A stretch of 36,419 nucleotides of DNA from Quinella sp. 1Q7 (GTDB taxonomy: Bacteria; Bacillota; Negativicutes; Selenomonadales; Selenomonadaceae), in NCBI GenBank assembly GCA_015206805.1, contig JADEZP010000015.1, forward strand, positions 1 to 36,419. The letters run 5' to 3'. The position numbers were made by a program, and so were the translations under genes. Each line of letters begins with the position of its first letter. Position 1 is the first letter of the stretch. This document shows, in pieces, positions 1-9,737 of this stretch. The notes beneath the pieces are model-generated. The model worked only from the letters and a program-made list of their open reading frames with translations. It did no database searches and was not told the origin of the DNA.

Positions 1-132
1 GAGTGAAATTTTTGCAGCGACTTTAGCGACGCGTACCAGCTCCGATTTGTGGCGGACTTGTCTGCACGCGACGCACCGACGCATTTCAATCTGCTTAATC
101 GCCGTGCCCGCGACCGTTCGGCTTTTGGACAA
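1..132 (-). CDS. rnpM: RnpM/YlxR (DUF448) family protein, partial (runs off window start)
   Basis: Minus-strand translation from a TTG: MSKSRTVAGTAIKQIEMRRCVACRQVRHKSELVRVAKVAAKISL...; RRCVACR...K.ELVRV is typical of YlxR; directly follows nusA with a GAGGAG SD overlapping the nusA end. Confidence 0.8.
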   Translation of the reverse strand, partial: MSKSRTVAGTAIKQIEMRRCVACRQVRHKSELVRVAKVAAKISL

Positions 133-137
133 ATCAA

Positions 138-1307
138 TCACTCCTCAAGCTGTCGAGGTGCGAAATTTTTCTTGAATTTTTTCTGGCGCGGCTTGAAGAC
201 TGCCATTGCATCCGAAATGTCGACTTCGTGCATGTTCGGGGGCAAGGTGTCGCCCTTCGACTGACGGACGCTTTTGATGTCAATCTTCCAGCCCGTAAGT
301 CTGGCGGCAAGTCGCGCGTTCTGACCTTCCTTGCCGATAGCCAAGCTCAACTGATTGTCGGGCACAATGACGCGGCAATTTTTATCGTCGTCGGCAAGCG
401 CGACGCTGACGATTTTCGACGGGCTTAGCGCGTTGGCAATGTAAACGCCGACTTTCGGGCTCCATTCGATGATGTCAAGTTTTTCCTCGCCGAGTTCGTC
501 AAGCACGGGCTGAATACGCGTGCCGCGCTGTCCGACGCATGAGCCGACCGCCTCGACGTTGGGATCTTTGGAAATGACGGCGACTTTTGCACGAGCACCG
601 GCTTCACGCGCCACGCCCTTAATTTCGATGATGCCGTCTTGAATTTCGGGAACTTCCAACTCAACGAGCCGCCGCACAAAATTCGGGTGCGTCCGCGACA
701 GGTAAACTTGCGGACCTTTGCCGCCCTTACGGACTTCGATAATGTACGCGCGCACGAAGTCGCCGATTTTGAAGTTGTCGTTGGGAGTTTGTTCGCTGGG
801 GACAAGAATCGCTTCCGTCTTGCCGACCTCGACGATTAAATTTTCGTCCTCCACGCGAACGACTTTGCCGCGAACCAAGTCGCTGTCGCGGTTTGTGAAT
901 TCGTCGTAGATGACGCCGCGTTCAGCCTCGCGAAGTTTCTGCACGACGATTTGTTTGGCAGCCTGCGCGGCAATGCGACCGAAATTTTTCGGCGTGACTT
1001 CAATTTCGACCACGTCATCAATTTCGCAACCGGGGCTGATTTGTTCGGCGTCTTCTTTGGAAATTTCGATAATCGGGTCTTCGACGACCTCGACGACGCT
1101 TTTGAGCGAATAAACATGAAAACTGCCGTCCTCGTGATCAATCGTGATTTCGACGTTATCATCTTGATTGAAATTTTTTTTGTATGCGACCTTGAGCGCG
1201 GACTCGACCGCCTCGAAAAGCACGTCGGGTGCAATTTCTTTTTCGGCGCACAAATCTTTGAGCGCGTCAATCAAACTAAGTTCGGGTTTCTTCCTTCTGC
1301 CTGCCAA
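138..1307 (-). CDS. nusA: Transcription termination/antitermination factor NusA
   Basis: 389 aa; NusA N-terminal domain (ALKVAYKKNF), S1 and KH regions (GSCVGQRGTRIQPVLDELGEEKLDIIEWS; LAIGKEGQNARLAARLTGWKIDI). Confidence 0.97.
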   Translation of the reverse strand: MAGRRKKPELSLIDALKDLCAEKEIAPDVLFEAVESALKVAYKKNFNQDDNVEITIDHEDGSFHVYSLKSVVEVVEDPIIEISKEDAEQISPGCEIDDVVEIEVTPKNFGRIAAQAAKQIVVQKLREAERGVIYDEFTNRDSDLVRGKVVRVEDENLIVEVGKTEAILVPSEQTPNDNFKIGDFVRAYIIEVRKGGKGPQVYLSRTHPNFVRRLVELEVPEIQDGIIEIKGVAREAGARAKVAVISKDPNVEAVGSCVGQRGTRIQPVLDELGEEKLDIIEWSPKVGVYIANALSPSKIVSVALADDDKNCRVIVPDNQLSLAIGKEGQNARLAARLTGWKIDIKSVRQSKGDTLPPNMHEVDISDAMAVFKPRQKKFKKNFAPRQLEE

Positions 1308-1342
1308 GTAAATTCTTCCTCCTCCGTAAGCTCCCCTGTAAA

Positions 1343-1786
1343 CTAAAAATCTATGTGCAATCTGACCTGCGCGACTTTATCACGCGGCAACGGCGCAAAG
1401 TCTTTGAGCCGCAGAAATTTATCGTCGCGACCTTCAAGCTGACCGACGAAAATTTTTTTGCCGTCAAGCGGTGCGTAAAGCGTCACGTCGACAAGCTTGC
1501 CCGATTCGCGCACAAAGTCTTTGTCTTTCTTCAAGATGCGGTCGATGCCCGGCGACGATACCTCCAAAATGTACGCGCTGCTAATGATGTCGGATTCGTC
1601 GAGCCGCGCGCTAAGTTGTTCGCTCAATGTTTGACAATCGTCCAAGTCGATTCCGCCCGCCTTGTCGACGAACACGCGCAGATACCAATCGCGCTCCTTG
1701 ACATATTCAACGTCGACGAGCTCATAATCCGTGCCCGCCAAAATTTCAGTCATCATGGATTCAACTTGCGCCTCAACCTTGCTCAA
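1343..1786 (-). CDS. rimP: Ribosome maturation factor RimP
   Basis: YELVDVEYVKERDWYLRVFVDKAGGIDLDDCQTLSEQLSARLDE...YILEVSSPGIDRILKKDKDF is RimP; TTG start at 1786 preceded by GGGGGTGAG; ORF track extends to 1840. Confidence 0.92.
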   Translation of the reverse strand: MSKVEAQVESMMTEILAGTDYELVDVEYVKERDWYLRVFVDKAGGIDLDDCQTLSEQLSARLDESDIISSAYILEVSSPGIDRILKKDKDFVRESGKLVDVTLYAPLDGKKIFVGQLEGRDDKFLRLKDFAPLPRDKVAQVRLHIDF

Positions 1787-1817
1787 TCGCTCACCCCCAA
1801 AATTTCCCCTTACAACG

Positions 1818-1847
1818 TGAAAGAGTGGACGCGAGCCCACTCTTTCA
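1818..1847. other. Perfect 11-bp stem hairpin in the rimP upstream region
   Basis: TGAAAGAGTGG-ACGCGAGC-CCACTCTTTCA; no T-tract on either side. Confidence 0.8.
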
Positions 1848-2104
1848 ACTAAGCTGTGTTCGTTTTAATCGTTCCCCGCCGTCGCGAGGACTGTGGCAAC
1901 CGTACAATCGACAACCCCCGAAAAAGTTTTGCAATGACTTCGCGGCATATTCTAAACAAAATTTCGCGTGTTGGCAAGTTTTTTCTTCGCGCGGCAAAAA
2001 ATTTCGGCGACGTGAATTTGTAAGCGTGCACAGCTTTGTGCGGCAGGAAAATTTTCGCGGCGGCAGAATCAACTTCCACGAACGATTGCAAAGGCTGTGA
2101 TGTT

Positions 2105-2899
2105 ATGTTCAAGAAAATTTTTCTAATCGCGCTGATTGTCGTCGGAGTCGGCTTTTACAGGTCGCAGGCGCAAAGTGCTGACGAAATAACCGCCATTGCC
2201 GAAGGTCCGAAAATTTTGGTGCTCAACTATCATCAAATCGACAACAAGAGCGCGTATCTTGCCGTGCCGATAAGCGATTTCGAGGCGCAGATGAAATTTC
2301 TTGTCGACAGCGGCTGCGTGACGATAACGCCCGACGAACTTTATGCGGGACTGCGCGGAGAACTGCAACTTCCGCCAAAGCCCGTGCTGATTACGTTCGA
2401 CGACGGCTATCTGGACAACTACACGAACGCATTCCCGATTCTCAAGAAGTACGGCTTGCACGCGACGATTTTCATAATTCCGGCGTTCACGGGCGTTTAT
2501 CCAGGCTACATGACGTGGGATCAGCTCAAGGAAATGGAGGCGGCGGGAATTACCGTCGAGTCGCACACGTTGACTCACCCGAAACTTGAAGAACTTCCCG
2601 ACGACGAAATTCGCAACGAACTGCTCAACTCCAAGAATATGCTTGAGCAAAATCTCGGTCACCCGATTGAATTCCTTGCATACCCGACGGGCACTTACAA
2701 TCTGCATATCGCGGGCATTGCGCAGGATATCGGCTACAAGGGCGCGTTCACGATTAAGTACGGCATTGTCGACGGCGGCAGTAATTTTTTCGCATTGGAG
2801 CGCGTGCCGATTTTCCATTCGCCCACGACCATGAAAGATTTTTACGAGCGGATTGCGTGGCGGCAAAGTTTCGAGGAATTCGGTTGGCAAAAAAAATAG
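2105..2899 (+). CDS. Polysaccharide deacetylase family protein, secreted
   Basis: Signal peptide MFKKIFLIALIVVGVGFYRSQAQ then LNYHQI, LITFDDGYLDNYTNAFPILKKYGLHATIFII, ESHTLTHPKLEEL: NodB-type motifs. Confidence 0.92.
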   Translation: MFKKIFLIALIVVGVGFYRSQAQSADEITAIAEGPKILVLNYHQIDNKSAYLAVPISDFEAQMKFLVDSGCVTITPDELYAGLRGELQLPPKPVLITFDDGYLDNYTNAFPILKKYGLHATIFIIPAFTGVYPGYMTWDQLKEMEAAGITVESHTLTHPKLEELPDDEIRNELLNSKNMLEQNLGHPIEFLAYPTGTYNLHIAGIAQDIGYKGAFTIKYGIVDGGSNFFALERVPIFHSPTTMKDFYERIAWRQSFEEFGWQKK

Positions 2900-3028
2900 C
2901 GCGTGCTTAATCCGACGCGTCAATCGTTGCCGCGAGCTGAAAAATTTTTCTTGCCAAAATTTTGCGCGTCGAATATAATTTCGTCGGCAAACAAAAAATT
3001 ACCCCGCGCAGTTCACGCGAGGTTGTGC

Positions 3029-3056
3029 TTGTCAAGGCGGTTTTGCCCCCTATATA
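3029..3056 (+). promoter_or_regulatory. Candidate sigma-A-type promoter
   Basis: TTGTCA (3029-3034), 16 nt, TATATA (3051-3056). Confidence 0.45.
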
Positions 3057-3109
3057 TCTTGATAGAAAATTTTGGTAAATCTAGGTTTCAGCTGCTAGCC
3101 CTGGGAAGC

Positions 3110-3196
3110 TCAGGCGGCTGTTCCGCTCATTGCGAGGAGCAATGCCCCCGTCATGGCGATCGTTCGGATTATGAACCAAACAATGCGCTTCTTCAT
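3110..3196 (-). CDS. Candidate 28-aa hydrophobic small protein
   Basis: ATG with upstream AAGGGGG: MKKRIVWFIIRTIAMTGALLLAMSGTAA*; shorter than the ORF-track cutoff. Confidence 0.4.
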   Translation of the reverse strand: MKKRIVWFIIRTIAMTGALLLAMSGTAA

Positions 3197-3202
3197 GAGC
3201 GT

Positions 3203-3234
3203 AACCCCCTTCCGTGGGGGCTTTCTGGTTTAAA
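3203..3234 (+). terminator. Possible intrinsic terminator on the + strand
   Basis: AACCCCC-TTCCGT-GGGGG followed by CTTTCTGGTTT; short stem, imperfect T-tract. Confidence 0.4.
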
Positions 3235-3277
3235 ACCGCCTTTGCCGCAACGGCGACAAGCACGAACGAATTATAAA

Positions 3278-4585
3278 TCATGAGCCGTCCGAATTCAAGG
3301 CGGCTGATTTTTTTTGCGCGGACGATGAAATTTCCATTGCCGCACATGTCAGCGCGAAGACCGCCACTGCGAGCCCGCGATATACGAAGAATGCGTGAAT
3401 GTGAGAATGACCGCTTGCAAGCGCGACCCATACGAACGGCAACATTGCGGGCAACAGGTACGGCAAAATTTTTCGCGGTGACAACGAAATTTCACGCCTC
3501 CGACGAATCAGCGAGACCGTCAGCAAAATTATCGCGGCGAATAAAAAAATTCTTATCGGACCGTGCCCGCCGACCGCGACGATTCGTTGTAGCGCGTCCG
3601 CCGTCGTGATTTGCCAGCCCGCCGCCGTCAACGCGTCGCTGATTTGCAGGTACGACATCACTTGCCCCAGCGCGTCCGACAAAACGTCCCGACCCGTCAA
3701 AATTTGCGCGACGAGCCATTTGCCCGACCACATGCCGAAATAGCCCGTGCCCCACGCCGTCAAAAGTCCGACCATTGACTTGAGCACGTGCGCCAAATTT
3801 TTTTCGAGCAGTGCCCGCCGATTCAGCAGGTACCACGTCGTCAGCGGCAATCCGACGGAAAATATCGGGTACGTCAATAAATCCGTGAACGCCACTAAAA
3901 TTCCGACCACCGCGAAAAAATATTCATACAGCGCGTCGTCGAACAGGCGGCGATTTTTTTTGAGCATGACAATCAACGCGGACAGCGTCACTGCGTAAAC
4001 CGTCGAAAATTGAAACGACATCGACACCGACACTAAATTTATCGTCATTACGGCGGCGGCGAAGGCGACTGCAATTCGCGTGCCCAAAATTTTTTGGAAC
4101 ATCAGCAACGCCGTCACGAACAGGATAAAGTCCGCATAGGCGACAATCATGCGCACGTGATTTACTTGCGTCGCGATTAACAGCGGCTTGAGTATCAGCA
4201 ATGCTCCGTGCCAATATCGCGGGTAATTTATTTCCGCCAAGCCCGTTGTGTCGCCGCGCAGGGCTTGAATCAGTGCGTCGACGGGCTTTTCGTCGGCAGT
4301 CAGTCCGTAGCGCGGATTGAGCATTGCCGAGTTTATGACGCCGTCAATCGGGTGCGTGACCTCCAGCAAAAATATCGCGTCGGTGAAGTTGTCCAGCCGC
4401 GAATGTTCGCCCAGTGCCCACGACGGATAATTGCCTTCGCGCTCGTAAAGTTCAAGTCCCGCGCGGACGTTTCGCACGACGCGATCGTTCGGCAGGGCGT
4501 AAACAAAAATCATCGCCGCCGTGCCGAGCAAAACACTCAACGCGACGCCGATGACGATTCGCAAAAATTTTTTCGGTTCAAACAT
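3278..4585 (-). CDS. Multi-pass membrane protein, GT-C/ArnT-like architecture, function unknown
   Basis: Many hydrophobic segments; internal ATG (MFEPKKFLRIVIGVALSVLLG) overlapping the mqnA stop is the likely start; ORF track extends to 4615. Confidence 0.65.
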   Translation of the reverse strand: MFEPKKFLRIVIGVALSVLLGTAAMIFVYALPNDRVVRNVRAGLELYEREGNYPSWALGEHSRLDNFTDAIFLLEVTHPIDGVINSAMLNPRYGLTADEKPVDALIQALRGDTTGLAEINYPRYWHGALLILKPLLIATQVNHVRMIVAYADFILFVTALLMFQKILGTRIAVAFAAAVMTINLVSVSMSFQFSTVYAVTLSALIVMLKKNRRLFDDALYEYFFAVVGILVAFTDLLTYPIFSVGLPLTTWYLLNRRALLEKNLAHVLKSMVGLLTAWGTGYFGMWSGKWLVAQILTGRDVLSDALGQVMSYLQISDALTAAGWQITTADALQRIVAVGGHGPIRIFLFAAIILLTVSLIRRRREISLSPRKILPYLLPAMLPFVWVALASGHSHIHAFFVYRGLAVAVFALTCAAMEISSSAQKKSAALNSDGS

Positions 4586-5399
4586 CAGCAAACACCAACT
4601 CCGGTTCGCGGTCAATCAAATTCAACGCCGCCGCCTTGCGATAATACAACTTGAGCGCGTCGAGCCCGTCGCCCGTCAAATCCCACTTGATGACGCCGCC
4701 AAGGTAATTGTCGAGTTCTGCGGCGGTAAAGGGCTTTGTCGGTAGGACAGCGGCAATCGCGTCGGACTTGTGCTCCAGCCCGTAAGCAAGCGCGTGCGAA
4801 ATTTTTTCATACGCCGCCCGCAAGTGCGCGGGATTTTTTTCGGCAAAGTCGCGTCGGACAGCCCACAGCGCGTAAACCATCTGCCTGCCCGTGAGTTTGT
4901 GCCACTCGCCGCCGACGTCGTACACGTGAAAATTTTTCGGCGGGTGCAGATAAATTTGCAACGCGTCGTCGCCAATCAACAGCGCGGCAGTCGCGTCGTC
5001 GTCAACGGGCTTTTCGACGGCAACGGCTCGCGTTTCGTAGTGCGGCGCGGCGTCGTAAGCGTCGTGCAGGATAATTTTCAGCAGGCGTTGCGCAGTCGCG
5101 GACTTCGACGTTAAGATAATTTTGTCGTCGCGCAGTTCGTCAATCGGCTTGCGTGAAACTAAAACAATGCTCGTAACGTTGCCTTCCGCGCGGACGCACA
5201 GCCTCGGCAGAATCAACAGCTTGTCGCTTTGCCGCGCATATTCAATCGACGAAATGTTGCTGATGTCCAGTCGCCCCGCCGCAAGTTCGCCGTTGAGGAA
5301 CGTCGGCACGCCTCGAACAATCGGCAAATTCTGCGCGGCGTAACCGAAACTTATCGGCAGGACGTTCAGAAAATCAATATGACCAATTTTAGGAGACAT
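4578..5399 (-). CDS. mqnA: Chorismate dehydratase MqnA (menaquinone, futalosine pathway)
   Basis: MSPKIGHIDFLNVLPISFGY...GVPTFLNGELAAGRLDISNISSIEYAR...ALLIGDDAL...W; typical MqnA; GGAGG SD before ATG 5399. Confidence 0.85.
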   Translation of the reverse strand: MSPKIGHIDFLNVLPISFGYAAQNLPIVRGVPTFLNGELAAGRLDISNISSIEYARQSDKLLILPRLCVRAEGNVTSIVLVSRKPIDELRDDKIILTSKSATAQRLLKIILHDAYDAAPHYETRAVAVEKPVDDDATAALLIGDDALQIYLHPPKNFHVYDVGGEWHKLTGRQMVYALWAVRRDFAEKNPAHLRAAYEKISHALAYGLEHKSDAIAAVLPTKPFTAAELDNYLGGVIKWDLTGDGLDALKLYYRKAAALNLIDREPELVFADV

Positions 5400-5412
5400 A
5401 TCGCCGCCTCCG

Positions 5413-6930
5413 TCATTCAAATTCAATCGTCGCGGGCGGCTTACTGGTGCAGTCGTAAAGCACGCGGTTGACGCCCTTGACCTCGTTGACGATTCGATTC
5501 GCGACGCGGCTCAACACGTCCCACGGAATTTGCGCCGCCTCCGCCGTCATAAAGTCGCTCGTCAGCACGGCACGCAACGCAATCGCAAAATCATACGTGC
5601 GCCCGTCGCCCATTACGCCGACCGAACGCATATTCGTCAGCGCGGCAAAATATTGCGCCAAATTTTTATCGACGCCCGCACGCGCAACTTCCTCGCGGTA
5701 AATGGCGTCGGCGTCCTGCACGAGACGAACTTTTTCCGCCGTGACTTCGCCGATAATTCGGATGCCCAGTCCCGGTCCGGGGAACGGTTGCCGATTAACG
5801 ATGTGTTCGGGCAAACCAAGTTCACGACCCGCCTGCCGCACTTCGTCTTTGAACAGCAGGCGCAACGGCTCAACAATTTCCTTGAAGTCCACGAAGTCGG
5901 GCAGCCCGCCAACGTTGTGGTGACTTTTGATGACGGCGGATTTGCCCAAGCCGCTTTCAATGACGTCGGGATAAATCGTGCCCTGCACAAGATAATCGAC
6001 CGCGCCGATTTTTTTGGAGACCTCCTCGAACACGCGAATGAATTCCTCGCCGATAATCTTGCGTTTGCGTTCGGGATCGGTCACGCCGCGCAGTTTGTTC
6101 AGGAAACGTTCTGCGGCGTCGACGGCGACAAAATTCAAGTCAAAGCCGCTGAAAACCGCCTTGACTTCCGCCGCCTCATTCTTGCGCAAAAGTCCGTGGT
6201 CGACGAATACGCACGTCAAATTTTTCCCGACAGCCTTGCTCAACAGAACTGCCGCGACGCTCGAATCAACGCCGCCGCTCAACGCGCATAAAACCTTGCC
6301 GCCGCCGATTTTGGACTTGAGCTCGGCAACGGTCTTCGCGACGAACGAACTCATTTGCCAATTGCGGGCGCAGTTGCAGATGTCGACGAAGTTTGAAAAA
6401 ATTTTCATGCCCTCGACGGTGTGGACAACTTCGGGGTGGAATTGCACGGCGTAAAGCTTGCGCGACGCGTCCTCCATTGCGGCGACGGGACAATCTTTCG
6501 TGACGGCGGTCACGGTGAAATTTTCGGGCGCGGCAAAAATTCTGTCGGTATGGCTCATCCACGCGACGGATTTTTTTTCGACGCCCGCAAACAGTTTCGA
6601 CGCGCCGTCAACAACTTCAACATCGGTTTTGCCGTATTCGCTGACGGTCGCGGGTTTGACGGTGCCGCCGAGAACGTGAGCCATTGCCTGTGCGCCGTAA
6701 CAAATGCCCAAAATCGGAATGCCCAGCTCGAACAGTTCACGCGGAGGCAAGCTTACGTCGGAGCCGTAAACACTTTGCGGACCGCCCGTCAAAATAATTC
6801 CTTCGGGTCGGAGTTCGCGCACCTTGTCGAAATTCGACGCCGCGTGCACTTCGCAGTAGACGTGATTTTCGCGCACGCGCCGCGCAATCAGCTGATTGTA
6901 TTGCCCGCCGAAGTCCAAAACCAAAATCAT
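5413..6930 (-). CDS. guaA: GMP synthase (glutamine-hydrolysing)
   Basis: [54 protein letters not shown]-terminal [53 protein letters not shown]. Confidence 0.98.
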   Translation of the reverse strand: MILVLDFGGQYNQLIARRVRENHVYCEVHAASNFDKVRELRPEGIILTGGPQSVYGSDVSLPPRELFELGIPILGICYGAQAMAHVLGGTVKPATVSEYGKTDVEVVDGASKLFAGVEKKSVAWMSHTDRIFAAPENFTVTAVTKDCPVAAMEDASRKLYAVQFHPEVVHTVEGMKIFSNFVDICNCARNWQMSSFVAKTVAELKSKIGGGKVLCALSGGVDSSVAAVLLSKAVGKNLTCVFVDHGLLRKNEAAEVKAVFSGFDLNFVAVDAAERFLNKLRGVTDPERKRKIIGEEFIRVFEEVSKKIGAVDYLVQGTIYPDVIESGLGKSAVIKSHHNVGGLPDFVDFKEIVEPLRLLFKDEVRQAGRELGLPEHIVNRQPFPGPGLGIRIIGEVTAEKVRLVQDADAIYREEVARAGVDKNLAQYFAALTNMRSVGVMGDGRTYDFAIALRAVLTSDFMTAEAAQIPWDVLSRVANRIVNEVKGVNRVLYDCTSKPPATIEFE

Positions 6931-6931
6931 A

Positions 6932-7786
6932 TCAATCACTCCTAATCGTCTTAAAGACGCCGAGATTTTTCAGCCAAATGCTTTTGTCGTAGACGGCGCG
7001 AATCGCCTCGCGCAAGGCGTCGTCGCCGGAGTCGGTCTCCAGCTCGAAGAAAAAAATATACGCGCCGAGAATCGTGCGTGCGGGTCGCGACTCGATGCGC
7101 GTCATGTTGACGTTGCGCCGCGCGAATTCCGTCAACACGTCGCAAAGCGAACCTGCGCGGGAGCCGTCGATTTGACAGATAATCAAAACTTTGTCGCCGT
7201 CGAAAGTTTCAACGGGCGCGGCATTTCGCGGGCGATAATGTATCTCGAAAAAGCGCGTGGCGTTATGCGGATTGTCCTGAATATTTTTCGCGGCGACGGT
7301 CAATCCGTGAAGTTTGCCTGCGCGTTCGGTGCATATGGCGGCGAAATTTTCGGCGGATTCGGCGACAAGTTCGGCGGCGCGTGCAGTGGAGGTCGTCGCG
7401 ACAATTTCGGCGGCGGGAAAATTTTCGCGCAGGAACTTTCGACATTGGGCAAGCGGTTGCGCGTGCGAAAATATTTTCGTGACGGCGGCGGTGTTCGTGA
7501 GCGGTCGCGCCATCAAAAAATTTTTCACGGGCCAAATCAATTCGCGGACGATAGTCAACGTGTCGGAGCGTGCCAGCGTGTCGAGCGTGATGTTGATTGA
7601 GCCTTCAAGCGAATTTTCCACGGGTACAAGCGCGGCGTCGAGTTCGCGTTCCTTGACGGCGTTCAGTGCGTCGAAGATGTCCGCGCAAATTTGCAGTCGC
7701 CAATCTTCCCGCAAAAAATTTTTCAGCCAAAGAGCCGCCTCCTCGGAGTGCGTGCCCTTCGGCCCCAAAATCCCGATTGTTTTCAT
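6932..7786 (-). CDS. pheA: Prephenate dehydratase with ACT domain
   Basis: [38 protein letters not shown]-terminal [22 protein letters not shown]. Confidence 0.95.
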   Translation of the reverse strand: MKTIGILGPKGTHSEEAALWLKNFLREDWRLQICADIFDALNAVKERELDAALVPVENSLEGSINITLDTLARSDTLTIVRELIWPVKNFLMARPLTNTAAVTKIFSHAQPLAQCRKFLRENFPAAEIVATTSTARAAELVAESAENFAAICTERAGKLHGLTVAAKNIQDNPHNATRFFEIHYRPRNAAPVETFDGDKVLIICQIDGSRAGSLCDVLTEFARRNVNMTRIESRPARTILGAYIFFFELETDSGDDALREAIRAVYDKSIWLKNLGVFKTIRSD

Positions 7787-7795
7787 GATGATTCC

Positions 7796-8116
7796 TCAAT
7801 GCGTTCCGAAAAAATTACACAGTACGACGCCGACGACGATTAAAATTATTCCGATAAGTCCCGGCGTCGAAATTGTTTCGTGGAAGAAAATTTTTGCGAC
7901 GACTGCCGCGAGCACGATACCCAGTCCGCTCCACGTCGCGTAGGCAATGTTCAGTCGGACGGTTTTCAGCGACAGCGCGAAAAAATAAAAACAGCCGCCG
8001 TAAAAAGTCAGCGTGCCCGCCGCGAAAAGTTTGTTGCCGAATCCGTCCGATAACTTCATGCACGTTGTCCCGCACAGCTCCAAAATTATCGCCGCCGTCA
8101 AGTAAACGTAACCCAT
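7796..8116 (-). CDS. Small multidrug resistance (SMR) family transporter
   Basis: 106 aa, four TM: MGYVYLTAAIILELCGTTCMKLSDGF...NIAYATWSGLGIVLAAVVAKIFFHE...GIILIVVGVVLCNFFGTH. Confidence 0.93.
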   Translation of the reverse strand: MGYVYLTAAIILELCGTTCMKLSDGFGNKLFAAGTLTFYGGCFYFFALSLKTVRLNIAYATWSGLGIVLAAVVAKIFFHETISTPGLIGIILIVVGVVLCNFFGTH

Positions 8117-8134
8117 ACGAATTGTCCGCGCCGT

Positions 8135-8788
8135 TCAATCGAATTTCAGCTTGCTCAATTCGGGGAACAGGTCGCCGATTGACTGCGACAGCTGCTTCGG
8201 GCGGAGCAGGTCGATTACGGGCTGCATGACGCGGAAAAATTCTTCGTCGTCCTGCAACAGCGACAGGATTGCCGCCGTATTCGCCGCGTCGGCAAGCGCG
8301 CTGTGTTGCATGCCCTCGAAGTCGCGATTCATTGCGCCGATTGCGTGCTTGAGTGCCAAACTTGAATGCAGTCCGAGTCTGTCGTCGAACGCCTTTTGCA
8401 AATCCTTCCACTGCCGCTCAAGCCGCGCAATGTCGTATTTCGGCATCTTGAAGGCGCATTCGTCTTTGAGCTGATTTATATCGGAGTTGCTCCACGAATA
8501 CAGCGTCATATCCCACGTGCCGATCCAGTCCATAAAATTTTGGAAGGCTTCGGGGAACGTCGGCTTGTCGGCAACCATCTCCTGCGTTATGTTCGTCAGC
8601 TTGGTTATGTGCTTGGTTATCTCGCCGTATTGCGGACGAACGTAGCATTGGAATTCGTCAATCTGCTTGTAATTTTCGTCGAGCTTGACCGCGCCAAATT
8701 CTATGACCTCGTCCGTCGTAAAGCGGCGAACGTCTTTGAAAGTTTTGCTGACGGGATTCATTTCCAAATCAATTACGATGTGAACCAA
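8135..8788 (-). CDS. DEDDh-type 3'-5' exonuclease
   Basis: VIDLEMNP...EVIEFGAVKLDENYKQIDEFQCYVRP...HSALADAANTAAI: ExoI/II/III motifs; TTG start with GGAGGAGGG SD. Confidence 0.85.
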   Translation of the reverse strand: MVHIVIDLEMNPVSKTFKDVRRFTTDEVIEFGAVKLDENYKQIDEFQCYVRPQYGEITKHITKLTNITQEMVADKPTFPEAFQNFMDWIGTWDMTLYSWSNSDINQLKDECAFKMPKYDIARLERQWKDLQKAFDDRLGLHSSLALKHAIGAMNRDFEGMQHSALADAANTAAILSLLQDDEEFFRVMQPVIDLLRPKQLSQSIGDLFPELSKLKFD

Positions 8789-8866
8789 AAGTTTTGCCCT
8801 CCTCCAAAAGAATTTGTGCTGATTAATTCTGGTTGCGTTTGAAATTATCCTGCCGCCGAAAAATTT

Positions 8867-9736
8867 TTAGCGTGCCGTGCCGACTTCGTCGAGCAAAGTC
8901 AGATATGCCGCGTAACGTTCGCGCATGATGTCGCCGCGCTCAACCGCCAACTTAACGCCGCAATCAGGCTCGTGGCTGTGACTGCACACGTTGCGAAATT
9001 TACAGCCCGTCGCAAATTCCGTGAACTCCTTGAAACAGTGGCGCAGATTATTTTTGTCGAGACCCGCCTCCGCCAAATCAACCGCGCTGAATCCGGGCGT
9101 GTCGACCAAAAATCCGCCGCCGTATTCAATCAACTCCGCGACGCGTGTCGTATGTTTGCCGCGCAGAATTTTTTCGCTGACGGTGCCGACTTTGAGCCGC
9201 AAATTTTTGTCGACGGCATTAAGCAGTGACGACTTGCCGACGCCGCTCGGTCCCGCCAATACCGTCACGCCCGCCGACAAAATTTTTCGCAACTCCGCCA
9301 CGCCTGCGCCCGTCATTGCCGAAACGCGTACCACTCGATACAGCGGCTCGTATTCCGACAAAAAATTTTCGTCCGCCGACAAGTCCGTTTTGTTCACGCA
9401 GATTATCACTTCGCCGATTGCCGACTGCTCCGCCAGCACCAAAAATCGATTCAATAGCAGCGGGTGGAGTTTCGGCGCGTCGACGGCGAAGGTCAGCAAC
9501 ACGCGGTCGACGTTTGCGACGGGCGGGCGAATCAAAAAATTACGGCGCGACTGAACATTTTCAATCACGCCGCTCCCGTCTTTCAGTTGCGAAATTTTCA
9601 CGAAATCTCCGACGCAGACTGCACTGCCGACTTTCTTGTCGCGCTTGAGCAGTCCGCGCAGTTTGCAGGGGATGAGTTTGCCCTCCGCCCGCACAAAGAA
9701 AAAACTGTTGTAAAATTTTATTACACGTCCAATCAT
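8867..9736 (-). CDS. rsgA: Ribosome small-subunit-dependent GTPase RsgA
   Basis: VNKTDL, AGPSGVGKSSLLNAV, GKHTTRVAEL, VDTPGFSA and CxxxCxHxxxxxC (CKFRNVCSHSHEPDC); internal ATG at 9736 is the likely start. Confidence 0.95.
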   Translation of the reverse strand: MIGRVIKFYNSFFFVRAEGKLIPCKLRGLLKRDKKVGSAVCVGDFVKISQLKDGSGVIENVQSRRNFLIRPPVANVDRVLLTFAVDAPKLHPLLLNRFLVLAEQSAIGEVIICVNKTDLSADENFLSEYEPLYRVVRVSAMTGAGVAELRKILSAGVTVLAGPSGVGKSSLLNAVDKNLRLKVGTVSEKILRGKHTTRVAELIEYGGGFLVDTPGFSAVDLAEAGLDKNNLRHCFKEFTEFATGCKFRNVCSHSHEPDCGVKLAVERGDIMRERYAAYLTLLDEVGTAR

Positions 9737-9737
9737 G

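Noticed and set aside
2123-2923. 266-aa minus-strand ORF opposite the polysaccharide deacetylase
   Set aside because: Antisense shadow; the plus-strand product has a signal peptide and catalytic motifs.
3060-3235. Known structured RNA (SRP, 6S, tmRNA, RNase P) in the intergenic region
   Set aside because: Looked for hallmark motifs of these RNAs and found none; kept only as a possible antisense RNA.
5530-6291. 253-aa plus-strand ORF opposite guaA (and similar ORFs at 10113-10733, 10881-11702, 33274-34230)
   Set aside because: Long antisense frames are produced by codon bias here; none shows a family motif.
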